64,000 nt of DNA from Treponema sp. (GTDB lineage Bacteria; Spirochaetota; Spirochaetia; Treponematales; Treponemataceae), in NCBI GenBank assembly GCA_022010055.1, contig CP091737.1:1-64000 (forward strand), written 5' to 3'. Numbering within the stretch: position 1 is the stretch's first letter; the number at the start of each line of letters is the position of its first letter. Under the pieces are notes generated by a model. It was not told where the DNA came from and made no database searches. It worked only from the letters and a program-made list of their open reading frames with translations. Of this stretch, positions 19,124 through 26,924 are shown in pieces. The translations under genes and the position numbers were made by a program.

Positions 19124-20614
19124 TTGAAGGCGGTTTACATAAATTCTGCAATTCCCGAAAAAGAGGCGAAGCGGCGCTTTTGTTTTCCTGAAAATATTAT
19201 GATGGAAAATGCCGCCGCCGCATTGGAAAAAAAAGTTCTGTCCTTTGAGCCAAAAAATGTGATTGTTTTTTGCGGCCGGGGAAATAACGGCGGAGACGGA
19301 TATGCGCTTTCCAGGCGGATTTTTGGAAAGGTAAAAAATGTTCTTGTGGTTTCTTTTGGCGAGCCTGCGACCGAAGAAGCGGCGCTTCAGAAAAAAATGT
19401 GCCTTTCCGTTGGTGTAAGAATTACCGGCGCGGAGGAATGGAGCGGAATTGTTCAGAATTCTCTAAATCTTTCTTCTTTTGACGTAATTGTTGACTGCAT
19501 TTTTGGAACTGGTTTTCATGGTGTGCTTCCGCAGGATGCAAAGTCTGCGTTGGAATGGGCGAATGTTCAGCCGGCGGCGCGTATTGCGTGCGATGTTCCG
19601 AGCGGAATGTGTTTTGCCGCGGATAAAACTGTGACTATGGGCGCGTTGAAAACAGTTCTTTTTAAGGATGAGGTAAAAGACTTTGCCGGCGATATTGTTG
19701 TTGCGGACTTGGGAATTTCTTCCTCTGTTTTTGAGTCCTGCGCCGAGCCTGATGGTTATCTAATAGAAGAAAAAGATATAAAGCTTCCGGTAAGGACAAA
19801 AAAATCTGTTCACAAAGGCGATTTTGGGCATGTGTGCGTTGTTTCTGGCGAAAAATGCGGCGCCGGAATTATCGCCGGAACTGCTGCGCTGCGTTTTGGC
19901 GCGGGTTTTGTTTCTGTCTTGCAGAATGATTTTTCAGGACAGAAATTTGCGATGTCGCCGGAGCTTATGGTTTCTGAGGATTTTCCGGAAAAAACAACGG
20001 CGGTTCTTATTGGAAGCGGTTTAGGTCGTTCTGAGGCTGCGGAAACTGCGGTTCAAAGAGCGGTTGATTTTGTTCTTGATATGGAAAATCCGGCGATTGT
20101 GCTTGACGCTGATTTTTTTTACAGCAGGAATCTGGCTTTTGCGCTGGAAAAACTGAATTCCTGCCAAGGTGCGCGCGTGATTCTTACGCCGCATCCAAAG
20201 GAACTTTGCGCGCTTGTGAACGCTTTAAATCTGGAAATTGAAAATCTTCCGCCTGAAAAAAATGAAAAATCCGGCGGAAAATATTCTCTTTCTGATGTTG
20301 TGAATTTCCGTTTTGAGTTTGGAAAAGCGTTTTCTGTAAAATTTCCGAACATTACGCTTGTTGCAAAAGGTGCGAATACTTATATTTTTAGCGGAAAAAA
20401 GGCTTTTATCTGCGATAAAGGCGAAAATTCTCTTGCAAAGGCTGGAAGCGGCGATGTGCTTGCCGGACTTTGCGCGGCTCTTCTTGCGCAGGGATATTCT
20501 GCAGGGGATGCGGCTTTGACCGCTGTTTATGCCCATGCGTCTGCAAGTAAAAAATTTGAATATAATTTTGAATGTACTCCGTTTGGCTTGATAGGGCGAA
20601 TTTCGGATTTATAG
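19124..20614 (+). CDS. nnr: Bifunctional NAD(P)HX epimerase / ADP- or ATP-dependent dehydratase
   Basis: Repairs hydrated NAD(P)H. The N-terminal epimerase (YjeF_N, ~1-210) has MMENAAAAL, VFCGRGNNGGDGY and the catalytic region DCIFGTGFHG. The C-terminal kinase-like dehydratase (~215-496) has HKGDFGHV, AGTAALRFGAG, LTPHPKELCAL and the conserved AKAGSGDVLAG. TTG 19124 is chosen because AGAGG lies eight bases upstream and LKAVYINSA begins the domain; no ATG fits. Its stop codon TAG coincides with the first bases of the 289-bp integron-flanking element. Confidence 0.93.
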   Translation: MKAVYINSAIPEKEAKRRFCFPENIMMENAAAALEKKVLSFEPKNVIVFCGRGNNGGDGYALSRRIFGKVKNVLVVSFGEPATEEAALQKKMCLSVGVRITGAEEWSGIVQNSLNLSSFDVIVDCIFGTGFHGVLPQDAKSALEWANVQPAARIACDVPSGMCFAADKTVTMGALKTVLFKDEVKDFAGDIVVADLGISSSVFESCAEPDGYLIEEKDIKLPVRTKKSVHKGDFGHVCVVSGEKCGAGIIAGTAALRFGAGFVSVLQNDFSGQKFAMSPELMVSEDFPEKTTAVLIGSGLGRSEAAETAVQRAVDFVLDMENPAIVLDADFFYSRNLAFALEKLNSCQGARVILTPHPKELCALVNALNLEIENLPPEKNEKSGGKYSLSDVVNFRFEFGKAFSVKFPNITLVAKGANTYIFSGKKAFICDKGENSLAKAGSGDVLAGLCAALLAQGYSAGDAALTAVYAHASASKKFEYNFECTPFGLIGRISDL

Positions 20615-20730
20615 ACAATATGTAGTGCCATCCAGTTTGTAAAAACGTGGATTTAGCGTCAAAATGTTAATGACTAAATTAACAGTATGGGCATTACCTC
20701 ATACAAAGTGGAGGCACTACATATTGCCTA
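20612..20730. repeat. Invertible-looking segment of X1
   Basis: Arms TAGACAATATGTAGTGCC.TCCA and, inverted, TAGGCAATATGTAGTGCC.TCCA bound ~60 bp. The whole segment is the reverse complement of 29073-29191 with about three substitutions. Confidence 0.75.
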
Positions 20731-20900
20731 TGGGCTAAACAAGGAGAAATCCTTGCGAATTCCCGCTTAATAGACAGAAAGAACTTTTGGCGGATCATTG
20801 ACCTGTATGTAATGGTGGAAACAAAGTTTCAACCTAAATCCACGAATATCAGGATGGTCTAGTGCCGAAAATCTTGATTTCTAAAGCCTTTTCTTTTTTA
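20612..20900 (+). mobile_element. 289-bp structured element flanking the integron, copy X1
   Basis: Nearly identical in length and sequence to 29073-29361. The first 119 bp are an inverted-repeat-bounded segment whose orientation is opposite in X2. The remaining 170 bp are collinear and contain a hairpin with a GAAA loop, a GGTGGAAAC-AAA-GTTTCAACC hairpin and a T-rich end. In X1, CGTGGATTTAG in the inverted segment can pair with CTAAATCCACG near 20838, and CCATCC with GGATGG. The element's right edge is where intI homology starts, so it replaced the intI N terminus. No protein is encoded. Confidence 0.8.
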
Positions 20901-21636
20901 TTATAGATTTGTAAAAAATGAGCCTATGGAAAAATTAACGAATGTTGTCCATGCAAAGAAAAAAACAAGAATTCCTGTTGTCTTTAGCCGGCAGGAAGTT
21001 TCTAAAATCATTGGAAATCTGACAGGAACAAAAAAACTTATAGCAAAGCTTCTTTATGGAACCGGACTGAGACTAAACGAGGCTTTGTCGCTTAGAATCT
21101 TAGATTTAGTCTTTGACATAAATGAAATAATTGTTCGTCACGGAAAAGGCGACAAAGACCGCCATGTAATGATTCCCCCGAACACTCATTTGCGAATTAA
21201 AAATCTCATATAGAAAAAAATTTACGAAAAAAATTCACGAAGAAGATTTAAAAGGCTGGTTTTGGCTCCGTAAAAACTTCCCCAAGCTCTTTCTGATAAG
21301 TATCAGGGCGGAAGCAAGGAATTTAAATGGCAATGGCTTTTTCCACAAAAAAATAGATGGAAAAATATCCAGACAGGCGAGGAAGGCAGATGGCATTTAG
21401 ATGAATCACTTATGCAGCGTGCCGTAAAACAGGCCATTTTGGAAGCTGGCATCAATAAAAACGCAAGTTGCCACACCTTTCGTCATTCTTTTGCAACTCA
21501 CTTGCTGGAAAACGGATACGATATAAGGATAATCCAGGAACTTCTTGGCCACAGCGATGTGAGTACAACAATGATTTATACCCATGTCCTAAATCGCGGA
21601 GCCGGTGGTGTAATATGTCCTCTGGATAAAATGTAA
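20899..21636 (+). pseudogene. intI: Integron integrase, truncated and interrupted
   Basis: Tyrosine recombinase of integron type. Homology begins YYRFVKNEPMEKLTNVV directly at the edge of element X1, so the N-terminal SAM-like domain is missing. The catalytic part is recognisable: GTGLRLNEAL (first Arg), GKGDKDRHVMIPP, the IntI-specific patch KFKWQWLFPQKNRW and RWHLDESLMQRAV, HTFRHSFATHLLE, LLGHSDVSTTMIYTHV. An in-frame TAG at 21211 and compensating frameshifts between 21215 and 21275 break the middle. It is transcribed toward the cassettes, an orientation reported for T. denticola. Confidence 0.9.
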
Positions 21637-21780
21637 AACTTACCAGTATCCGTGTAAAAATCTGTATACATTCGTGAAATTGTTGTATATTAAGGAATAA
21701 GTAAAACGATGCAAGATTTTACACTGACACTTTTTGCAGTGTAAACTTCTTACAACTGATACGGAGAAATTTTGTTATAC
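21637..21780 (+). other. Putative attI site and cassette promoter region
   Basis: Lies between the intI stop and the first cassette. The crossover-type core GTTATAC is at 21774-21780, followed by the same leader hairpin that starts every other cassette. A possible promoter is TATACA-15-TATATT near 21667-21695. The attI boundaries cannot be fixed without experiments. Confidence 0.6.
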
Positions 21781-21783
21781 GGA

Positions 21784-21804
21784 CACCCACATTGGGGTGC
21801 TTTT
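21784..21804 (+). promoter_or_regulatory. Cassette leader hairpin 1
   Basis: CACCC-ACATTG-GGGTG followed by CTTTTG, directly after the GTTATAC core. The stem base pairs differ from the CGCCC/GGGCG of other cassettes but pairing is kept. Confidence 0.65.
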
Positions 21805-21823
21805 GTTTTGGAAGGAAGATATA

Positions 21824-22567
21824 ATGAAAATTGGGGAAGTTGTTAAAAAAGTTCTTGTGCCATTACTTTTAAGTGGTAAAGTTTCTGAAGACGAAATACA
21901 AAAATTAAATGATGAAGATTATTGTCGTTCAACTTTTGGACTATACCTTCCCATGCTAATAAAATCAAATGGAAATACTATTTATAGATATTATAGTCCG
22001 AAAACAACAACTCTTTGTATTTATGGTACGGATTACCTTTTAACAAATGATTGGTATGAAGATAATAATAGACACCAATTACAACCATTATTAGATTGGA
22101 TAAAAAAATATGATTCAGTTATTTCAAATTCAGAAATTGAAAATATTGAGAATATAAAAATAATTGAAGGTAAGGAAAAAGAAGTATTAATAAAACAAAG
22201 AGTAAATCAATCTAAAATAAGGCAATCAGCTTTAACTAAATACGGTACAAAATGCTGTTTATGTGGAGTTACACAAAAGGAATTATTAGTTGCAAGTCAT
22301 ATAAAAAGTTGGTCTGATTCAACAAGTTCTGAAAAAGGAAATATCGATAATGTACTAATTATGTGTCCGAATCATGACAGTTTATTTGATAAGCATCTAA
22401 TTTCTTTTGAATCTAATGGAAAAATTTTAATTAATAAAAGACTAGATGATATAAATAAGACAATGTTAAATATCAACAGTGAAATGAAATTAGGACTCAT
22501 ATTTTCCGAAGATATGAAACGATTTTTAGAATATCATCGAACCATATTTGAAAGTAAAAACACATAA
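21824..22567 (+). CDS. HNH endonuclease family protein (cassette 1)
   Basis: 247-aa protein. The C-terminal HNH module has CCLCGVTQKELLVASHIKSW, then NVLIMCPNHDSLFDKHLISF: two Cys pairs and the H..N..H core. The N-terminal half is a helical domain with no assignment. ATG 21824 has SD GGAAGGA. The stop lies inside attC1, as is typical for cassettes. AT content is much higher than in the flanking chromosome, suggesting acquisition. It could be a defence or restriction nuclease; no partner methylase is adjacent. Confidence 0.82.
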   Translation: MKIGEVVKKVLVPLLLSGKVSEDEIQKLNDEDYCRSTFGLYLPMLIKSNGNTIYRYYSPKTTTLCIYGTDYLLTNDWYEDNNRHQLQPLLDWIKKYDSVISNSEIENIENIKIIEGKEKEVLIKQRVNQSKIRQSALTKYGTKCCLCGVTQKELLVASHIKSWSDSTSSEKGNIDNVLIMCPNHDSLFDKHLISFESNGKILINKRLDDINKTMLNINSEMKLGLIFSEDMKRFLEYHRTIFESKNT

Positions 22568-22626
22568 CACAGCTTCAAAGCGGATGTCGCGGTCAAGCCG
22601 CGCCACCGTTTAAGCAGTTGTTATGC
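22562..22626 (+). other. attC1 recombination site
   Basis: R'' ACATAAC and R' GTTATGC bracket a 65-bp imperfect palindrome with central arm CGCGG-TCAAG-CCGCG. The TAA of the HNH gene lies in R''. Confidence 0.88.
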
Positions 22627-22629
22627 CCA

Positions 22630-22650
22630 CGCCCACACTGGGGCGCTTTT
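22630..22650 (+). promoter_or_regulatory. Cassette leader hairpin 2
   Basis: CGCCC-ACACTG-GGGCG plus CTTTT, starting 4 bp after R' of attC1 and ~13 bp before the next ATG. Confidence 0.6.
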
Positions 22651-22662
22651 GAGGAGAAAAAA

Positions 22663-23253
22663 ATGGCAGGCTACATTTCATTTTTTAAGTTAGATAAATG
22701 GTTTACAGAAACATTTTCTTTAGATGAACAAAAAATAATGGAAGAAAAATATTCTGTAGGAGGAATTGGTGATACCCCATTATTTTTCGGAAAAAGTGCA
22801 ACTGCATATAATGGTTCTGCCGCTTTCTTTTTAGCAGATTTAACACAATGGTTTAATACAAAAGAATTATCTTTCATAGGTTTACGACTTGCAAAAAAAG
22901 CAGAAGAACTTTTTGAAGAACAAAATGAATCAGATATAAATAAACATTTTTTCTATATGAACATGATAAAGTTTTATTATAAAAATCGTGAAAATGAAGA
23001 GAATTTACAAAAAGCGATTTTTTATTGTGAAAAGCAAATATCAATTTCAAAGCAGACGTCTAAAGCTTTTAAGGAAGACCCTTTAATAGGAACTTCTTAT
23101 TTACCATCTCATACAGGATTTGAACAACTTGCAATCATAGAAAAGAAAAATAAGAACTGGAATAGAGTTATTGAATTATCCGAAAAAGCTAAATCTGAAG
23201 GCTGGGCCGGAGATTGGGATAAACGTATTTCAGAAGCAAAGTCAAAACTATAA
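22663..23253 (+). CDS. Uncharacterised cassette protein (cassette 2, first gene)
   Basis: 196-aa AT-rich soluble protein with helical, TPR-like stretches (LQKAIFYCEKQISISKQTSK; WNRVIELSEKAKSEGWAGDW). No domain is recognised. SD GAGGAG lies seven bases before ATG 22663, just after the leader hairpin. A second gene follows 20 bp downstream without an attC between them, so this cassette carries two genes. Confidence 0.65.
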   Translation: MAGYISFFKLDKWFTETFSLDEQKIMEEKYSVGGIGDTPLFFGKSATAYNGSAAFFLADLTQWFNTKELSFIGLRLAKKAEELFEEQNESDINKHFFYMNMIKFYYKNRENEENLQKAIFYCEKQISISKQTSKAFKEDPLIGTSYLPSHTGFEQLAIIEKKNKNWNRVIELSEKAKSEGWAGDWDKRISEAKSKL

Positions 23254-23273
23254 AATCATAGAGGAGTATTAGA

Positions 23274-24113
23274 ATGAAAAAGACTTTTTTTCTACTTATA
23301 ATTTCTCTTATCTCTTTAAACCTTTTTGCAGAAGGTAAAATTACTTATAACAAAAATATCAAAAATCCAAAAAACTTTGTTATTGATAATCTTGATAATT
23401 CATATAAGAATATTTATGAAAACCTTGAATATTTAAGTTCAATGGGCATAAATGACTTTTCTTTATTTAATTGTTTCAAAGAAATCGAGTATCCAGAAGG
23501 AACTCTTTTAATTATGTGGAAATATGATAAAAAGAATATGTTTCTTCTAACTTCAGTAAAGATATAAAAAGAAATTCATAAGTGAAGTTCGACCTGCATT
23601 AAGATTATATTTTAAGAATAAAAAAATGAAACAAAATATACGAAAGCTGTTGATCAAAAATATTTTAAAGTTGGCGATAAAACTGAGAAAGCAAGTGTTT
23701 ATTATTATAAAACCGAAGAATATAGCATAGAAAATGAAGCTCCTTTTACAAATGCCATACTATCTTACGAAATAGTAGAGTTTTTAAACAAAAAAAACTG
23801 TATAACTTTACCATGTTATATCGTCCCATTTAAGACCATAAAAAATGAAAACTGGGATAAAGCAACATCATCAGATGAAATAATAGAATTATTCGGTATG
23901 CCTGATAGTATAGAAAAATATTCTTTTAGTTGGCCAGATCAGAAGACTATGAATGGAATTTATTATTCTCCTGAAGTAAATAAACCTGTTTGGGGAGAAC
24001 ATTGGAGATTTAAGAAATTCCCAGATTTGGTAATTGATATTTCTGGAAAAGTTAATAATTTTGCAACCGATAGAAATATAAAATTTTATCGTATTTCTAC
24101 TGAAGAGCAATAA
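23274..24113 (+). CDS. Exported cassette protein (cassette 2, second gene; frameshifts)
   Basis: The signal peptide MKKTFFLLIISLISLNLFAEG is followed by ~260 aa of unknown function. The frame breaks in A-rich runs near 23563 and 23630. Joined, the protein continues ISEVRPALRLYFKNKK, then YYYKTEEYSIENEAPFTNAI and ends FATDRNIKFYRISTEEQ. SD GAGGAG precedes the ATG. It is probably periplasmic or surface-located. The two breaks could be sequencing errors or decay. Confidence 0.6.
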
Positions 24114-24118
24114 TAATC

Positions 24119-24181
24119 GTGTAACAAAGGTTCGTAACCGACAGGCAGTCAAGCTGCCTGCGGTACAACCAATTGTTATGC
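24119..24181 (+). other. attC2 recombination site
   Basis: R'' GTGTAAC and R' GTTATGC, 63 bp, with central arm GGCAG-TCAAG-CTGCC. It is followed at 24185-24200 by leader hairpin CGCCC-ACACTG-GGGCG, without a T-run. Confidence 0.88.
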
Positions 24182-24184
24182 CCA

Positions 24185-24200
24185 CGCCCACACTGGGGCG
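24185..24200 (+). promoter_or_regulatory. Cassette leader hairpin 3
   Basis: CGCCC / GGGCG stem immediately after attC2; no T-run follows, so it is not a plain terminator. Confidence 0.55.
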
Positions 24201-24222
24201 GTAGATCAAAAGGAGAAATTAA

Positions 24223-25380
24223 ATGTCTTTAAAATTCAGAAAAAGAATTCGAGTTTTTCCAGGCTTTACTTTAAATTTAAGTAAAACAGGAATGAGTGCA
24301 ACTTTAGGCGTTAGAGGATGTAGTGTTAATTTTGGTAGAAATGGTACATACTTAAATACTGGAATTCCCGGAACAGGAATCTATGACAGAATAAGGCTCG
24401 ATAATCCTAATAACACTAATGACAATGGAAATAATCCACAAATTCCTGTAGAAACACCATATAATACATATACAGTTGAAACAGAAATAAAAAGCTATAA
24501 TCCAGAATTAATAACCTCTGATTCCATGTCTTCATTAAAGCAAAGTATTTTGGATGCTGAAAAAGTAAAAAAAGAAATGTATCAAGAATGGATGGATGCA
24601 AATTCTTCAAAGAATGGAACGCTTTTTTTATTGATTCTTCTCCATTTTATTATTGTTGGTTTCTTCTTAAAAGGATTGAAACAAAAATATAAGGAAAAGA
24701 AACAATTTGCGGAAGAATTGAAAAATGATTATGAGAATTTTTCACTTGAACTGGATTTTAATTTTGATAAAGATACATTAAATGATTACATTTCAATAAG
24801 AAAATATTTTGAACAAATGTCTCGCGCAGAAAAAATATGGGATGTAACAGCATATAGAGAAACTGACCGCTACAGAGAACGAACGGTTGCAACACGTTCT
24901 TTAACAAGACAACCAGTCAGATTTTATAATGAAACGTTGGATTTTATAAAAACATCATATGATGCTCTAGTCATGGGAAATGCGAATGGTGGAAATCTCT
25001 ATATATATCCAGGATTTGTAATTATAAAAGAAACATCGTCCAAAGATTTTGGAATAGTTGATTTAAAAAATATAAGATTCAATTATTCAGATTCAAATTT
25101 TATTGAGGAAGAATCTGTTCCATCTGATTCAAAAAATGTTGGATATACGTGGAAATACTGTAATAAGAATGGTTCACCAGATAGAAGATATGCAAATAAT
25201 TACCAGATTCCAATTCAGCGATATGGTGAAATTGCTATCTCTTCATCAGAAGGATTAAATGAAGAATTTATGATAAGCAATTCCGAATCAACAGAATTAT
25301 TTATTACAAGTTTAGACAATTTTGTAAAACTATTAAATAAGATGAATTGGGATGCAAAGATGATTGAAAATAAGGCATAA
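24223..25380 (+). CDS. DUF4236-domain membrane protein (cassette 3)
   Basis: 385 aa. The N-terminal ~55 residues are a clear DUF4236 motif (FRKRIRVFPGFTLNLSKTG, then GVRGCSVNFGRNGTYLNTGI). A transmembrane segment TLFLLILLHFIIVGFF lies at ~128-143, followed by a coiled, charged stretch and a C-terminal beta-rich domain with no match I recognise. DUF4236 proteins are widespread on mobile elements and have no defined activity. SD AGGAG. The stop lies in attC3. Confidence 0.75.
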   Translation: MSLKFRKRIRVFPGFTLNLSKTGMSATLGVRGCSVNFGRNGTYLNTGIPGTGIYDRIRLDNPNNTNDNGNNPQIPVETPYNTYTVETEIKSYNPELITSDSMSSLKQSILDAEKVKKEMYQEWMDANSSKNGTLFLLILLHFIIVGFFLKGLKQKYKEKKQFAEELKNDYENFSLELDFNFDKDTLNDYISIRKYFEQMSRAEKIWDVTAYRETDRYRERTVATRSLTRQPVRFYNETLDFIKTSYDALVMGNANGGNLYIYPGFVIIKETSSKDFGIVDLKNIRFNYSDSNFIEEESVPSDSKNVGYTWKYCNKNGSPDRRYANNYQIPIQRYGEIAISSSEGLNEEFMISNSESTELFITSLDNFVKLLNKMNWDAKMIENKA

Positions 25381-25437
25381 CAAAGGTTCGTAGCCGACAG
25401 CGGGTCGAACCCGCTGCGGTACAACCCGTTGTTATGC
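25375..25437 (+). other. attC3 recombination site
   Basis: R'' GCATAAC and R' GTTATGC are perfectly complementary; 63 bp with central arm AGCGGG-TCGAA-CCCGCT. Confidence 0.9.
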
Positions 25438-25440
25438 CCA

Positions 25441-25456
25441 CGCCCGCACTGGGGCG
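25441..25456 (+). promoter_or_regulatory. Cassette leader hairpin 4
   Basis: CGCCC-GCACTG-GGGCG right after attC3, 14 bp before the ATG. Confidence 0.55.
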
Positions 25457-25469
25457 CAAAGGTGAAAAA

Positions 25470-26102
25470 ATGGCATTTGATTTTAAGAAAGAATTCAAGG
25501 AATTTTATCTTCCTAGGGCTAAACCTGAAATTGTTAATGTTCCAAAAGCAAATTACATTGCTGTACGTGGGAAAGGAAATCCTAATGAAGAAGGTGGCTC
25601 ATATCAGCAGGCTGTCGGCATTTTGTATGCAGTGGCTTACACTTTAAAAATGAGCTATAAAACAGATTACAAAATTGATGGATTTTTTGAATATGTTGTT
25701 CCACCACTTGAAGGATTCTGGTGGCAAGATGGAATTGATGGAGTTGATTATTCAGATAAATCTTCATTTAATTGGATTTCAGTAATTCGTCTGCCAGATT
25801 TTATTACACAGGAAAATTTTAATTGGGCTGTAGAAACGGCTTCAAAGAAGAAGAAAATTGATTGTTCATCAGCAGAATTCTTAACAATCAACGAAGGACT
25901 TTGTATTCAGATTATGCATATTGGTTCTTATGATGATGAGCCAGCTTCAGTTAAACTTATGGACGACTACTTAAATGAGAATGGATACGCAAATGATATG
26001 AACCAGAGTCGGCTTCACCATGAAATTTATCTGTCCGACCCAAGAAAAATCGAGACTGAAAAATGGAAAACCGTCATTCGGCATCCGATAAAGAAAATAT
26101 AA
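25470..26102 (+). CDS. GyrI-like small-molecule-binding protein (cassette 4)
   Basis: 210-aa protein of the GyrI-like/SHV fold seen in effector-binding regulators: the N terminus FKEFYLPRAKPEIVNVPKAN, the motif YIAVRGKGNPNEEGGSYQQAV, WWQDGIDGVD, and the C-terminal LHHEIYLSDPRKIETEKWKT. It lacks a DNA-binding domain. It probably binds a small ligand; members without HTH can act in resistance. SD AGGTG precedes ATG 25470. Confidence 0.82.
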   Translation: MAFDFKKEFKEFYLPRAKPEIVNVPKANYIAVRGKGNPNEEGGSYQQAVGILYAVAYTLKMSYKTDYKIDGFFEYVVPPLEGFWWQDGIDGVDYSDKSSFNWISVIRLPDFITQENFNWAVETASKKKKIDCSSAEFLTINEGLCIQIMHIGSYDDEPASVKLMDDYLNENGYANDMNQSRLHHEIYLSDPRKIETEKWKTVIRHPIKKI

Positions 26103-26131
26103 AAAAACAAGTCAAGTTTGTTTTTTCGTAC

Positions 26132-26156
26132 GGCGAGTCAAGCTCGCCTTTTTTTT
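26132..26156 (+). terminator. Terminator inside cassette 4
   Basis: GGCGAG-TCAAG-CTCGCC followed by T8, 30 bp after the GyrI-like gene. The TCAAG loop is the same as in the attC central arms, so it may be a relic of an old attC joining two former cassettes. Confidence 0.75.
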
Positions 26157-26168
26157 ATAAATTTTTAC

Positions 26169-26208
26169 TTGATAATAAAGATATACAATGTATATACTGT
26201 ATATATGG
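26169..26208 (+). promoter_or_regulatory. mazEF promoter and palindromic operator
   Basis: TTGATA at 26169 with TATATA/TATACT 16-18 bp downstream. Overlapping dyads TATACAATGTATA and GTATATACTGTATATAT suit autoregulation by the antitoxin. Confidence 0.6.
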
Positions 26209-26218
26209 AGGTAGCATT

Positions 26219-26452
26219 ATGCAAGCAGTAGTTCAGAAATGGGGCAACAGCCTCGGTTTTAGGATTCCGTCACTTTGGGCTAAAGATAATAATGTAAAGA
26301 ATGGCAGTAAAATTGAAGTAATAGCTGAAAAAGGGAAAATGGTAATTCTTCCTCAGAAAAAGACTCTTGATGATATGCTGGCTATGGTTACTTCAGAAAA
26401 CATTCATTCAGAAATATCAACTGGCAATTCGGTAGGTAATGAAGAATGGTAA
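26219..26452 (+). CDS. mazE: MazE-type antitoxin
   Basis: 77-aa AbrB/SpoVT-type DNA-binding protein: AVVQKWGNSLGFRIPSLWAK, then KIEVIAEKGKMVILPQ. It neutralises the overlapping MazF. SD GGAGGT stands six bases before ATG 26219. The C-terminal acidic tail is the expected toxin-wrapping part. It overlaps mazF by 7 bp. It has its own promoter within the integron, a layout common for toxin-antitoxin cassettes that stabilise arrays. Confidence 0.9.
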   Translation: MQAVVQKWGNSLGFRIPSLWAKDNNVKNGSKIEVIAEKGKMVILPQKKTLDDMLAMVTSENIHSEISTGNSVGNEEW

Positions 26453-26784
26453 ATTCAAATTATATTCCCGAAAAAGGTGATTTAGTCTGGCTCGATTTTA
26501 ATCCACAAGCAGGTCATGAACAAAAAGGTCGACGTCCTGCAATTTGTGTTTCTCAGAAAAAATACAATCAGAAAATAGGTCTTGCATTATTCTGTCCTAT
26601 TACAAGTCATATCAAAGGCTATCCTTTTGAAATTGTATTGGACAATCATTCTATCAACGGTTGCATTTTAAGTGACCAGATAAAAAATCTTGATTATAAA
26701 CAAAGTAACTGTGATTTTATAGAGAAAGCGACAGAAGAAGAAATTGATTCTGTTGTAGATAATATAAAACTGTTAATAGAATAA
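26446..26784 (+). CDS. mazF: MazF-type endoribonuclease toxin
   Basis: 112-aa PemK/MazF toxin that cuts mRNA. Motifs: EKGDLVWLDFNPQAGHEQKGRRPAICVS, with the catalytic Arg in GRRPA, ALFCPITSHIKGYPFEI with the conserved Thr-Ser, and LSDQIKNLD. The length fits the family. It is translationally coupled to mazE and its stop lies just before attC4. Confidence 0.93.
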   Translation: MVNSNYIPEKGDLVWLDFNPQAGHEQKGRRPAICVSQKKYNQKIGLALFCPITSHIKGYPFEIVLDNHSINGCILSDQIKNLDYKQSNCDFIEKATEEEIDSVVDNIKLLIE

Positions 26785-26786
26785 TC

Positions 26787-26851
26787 ACATAACAAAGGTT
26801 CGTAGCCGACAGGCAGTCAAGCTGCGCCACTGTTTAACTGCGTAGTTATGT
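26787..26851 (+). other. attC4 recombination site
   Basis: R'' ACATAAC and R' GTTATGT, 65 bp, with GGCAG-TCAAG-CTGC-type central arm and a GTTTAACTG half-arm like attC1. Leader hairpin CGCC-ACTGG-GGCG follows at 26857-26869. Confidence 0.85.
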
Positions 26852-26856
26852 GGACA

Positions 26857-26875
26857 CGCCACTGGGGCGCTTTTA
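26857..26875 (+). promoter_or_regulatory. Cassette leader hairpin 5
   Basis: CGCC/GGCG stem plus CTTTTATTTT directly after attC4, upstream of the methylase promoter. Confidence 0.55.
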
Positions 26876-26888
26876 TTTTGTTAAAAAT

Positions 26889-26918
26889 GTAGACAATAGA
26901 CTACAAATATGTTATATT
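26889..26918 (+). promoter_or_regulatory. Methylase promoter with C-box
   Basis: TAGACA (26890) with a 17-bp spacer and TATATT (26913). The ATG at 26925 lies about +1, so the mRNA is probably leaderless. The dyad GTAGACAATAGACTAC (26889-26904) covers the -35 and matches the operator before the C gene. Confidence 0.7.
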
Positions 26919-26924
26919 AAATTT

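Noticed and set aside
20640..20700. Invertible promoter reading into intI or the cassettes
   Set aside because: In neither orientation is there a convincing -35/-10 pair; the best (TTGACG, 15 bp, TACAAA) is weak. The inversion is reported without a promoter claim.
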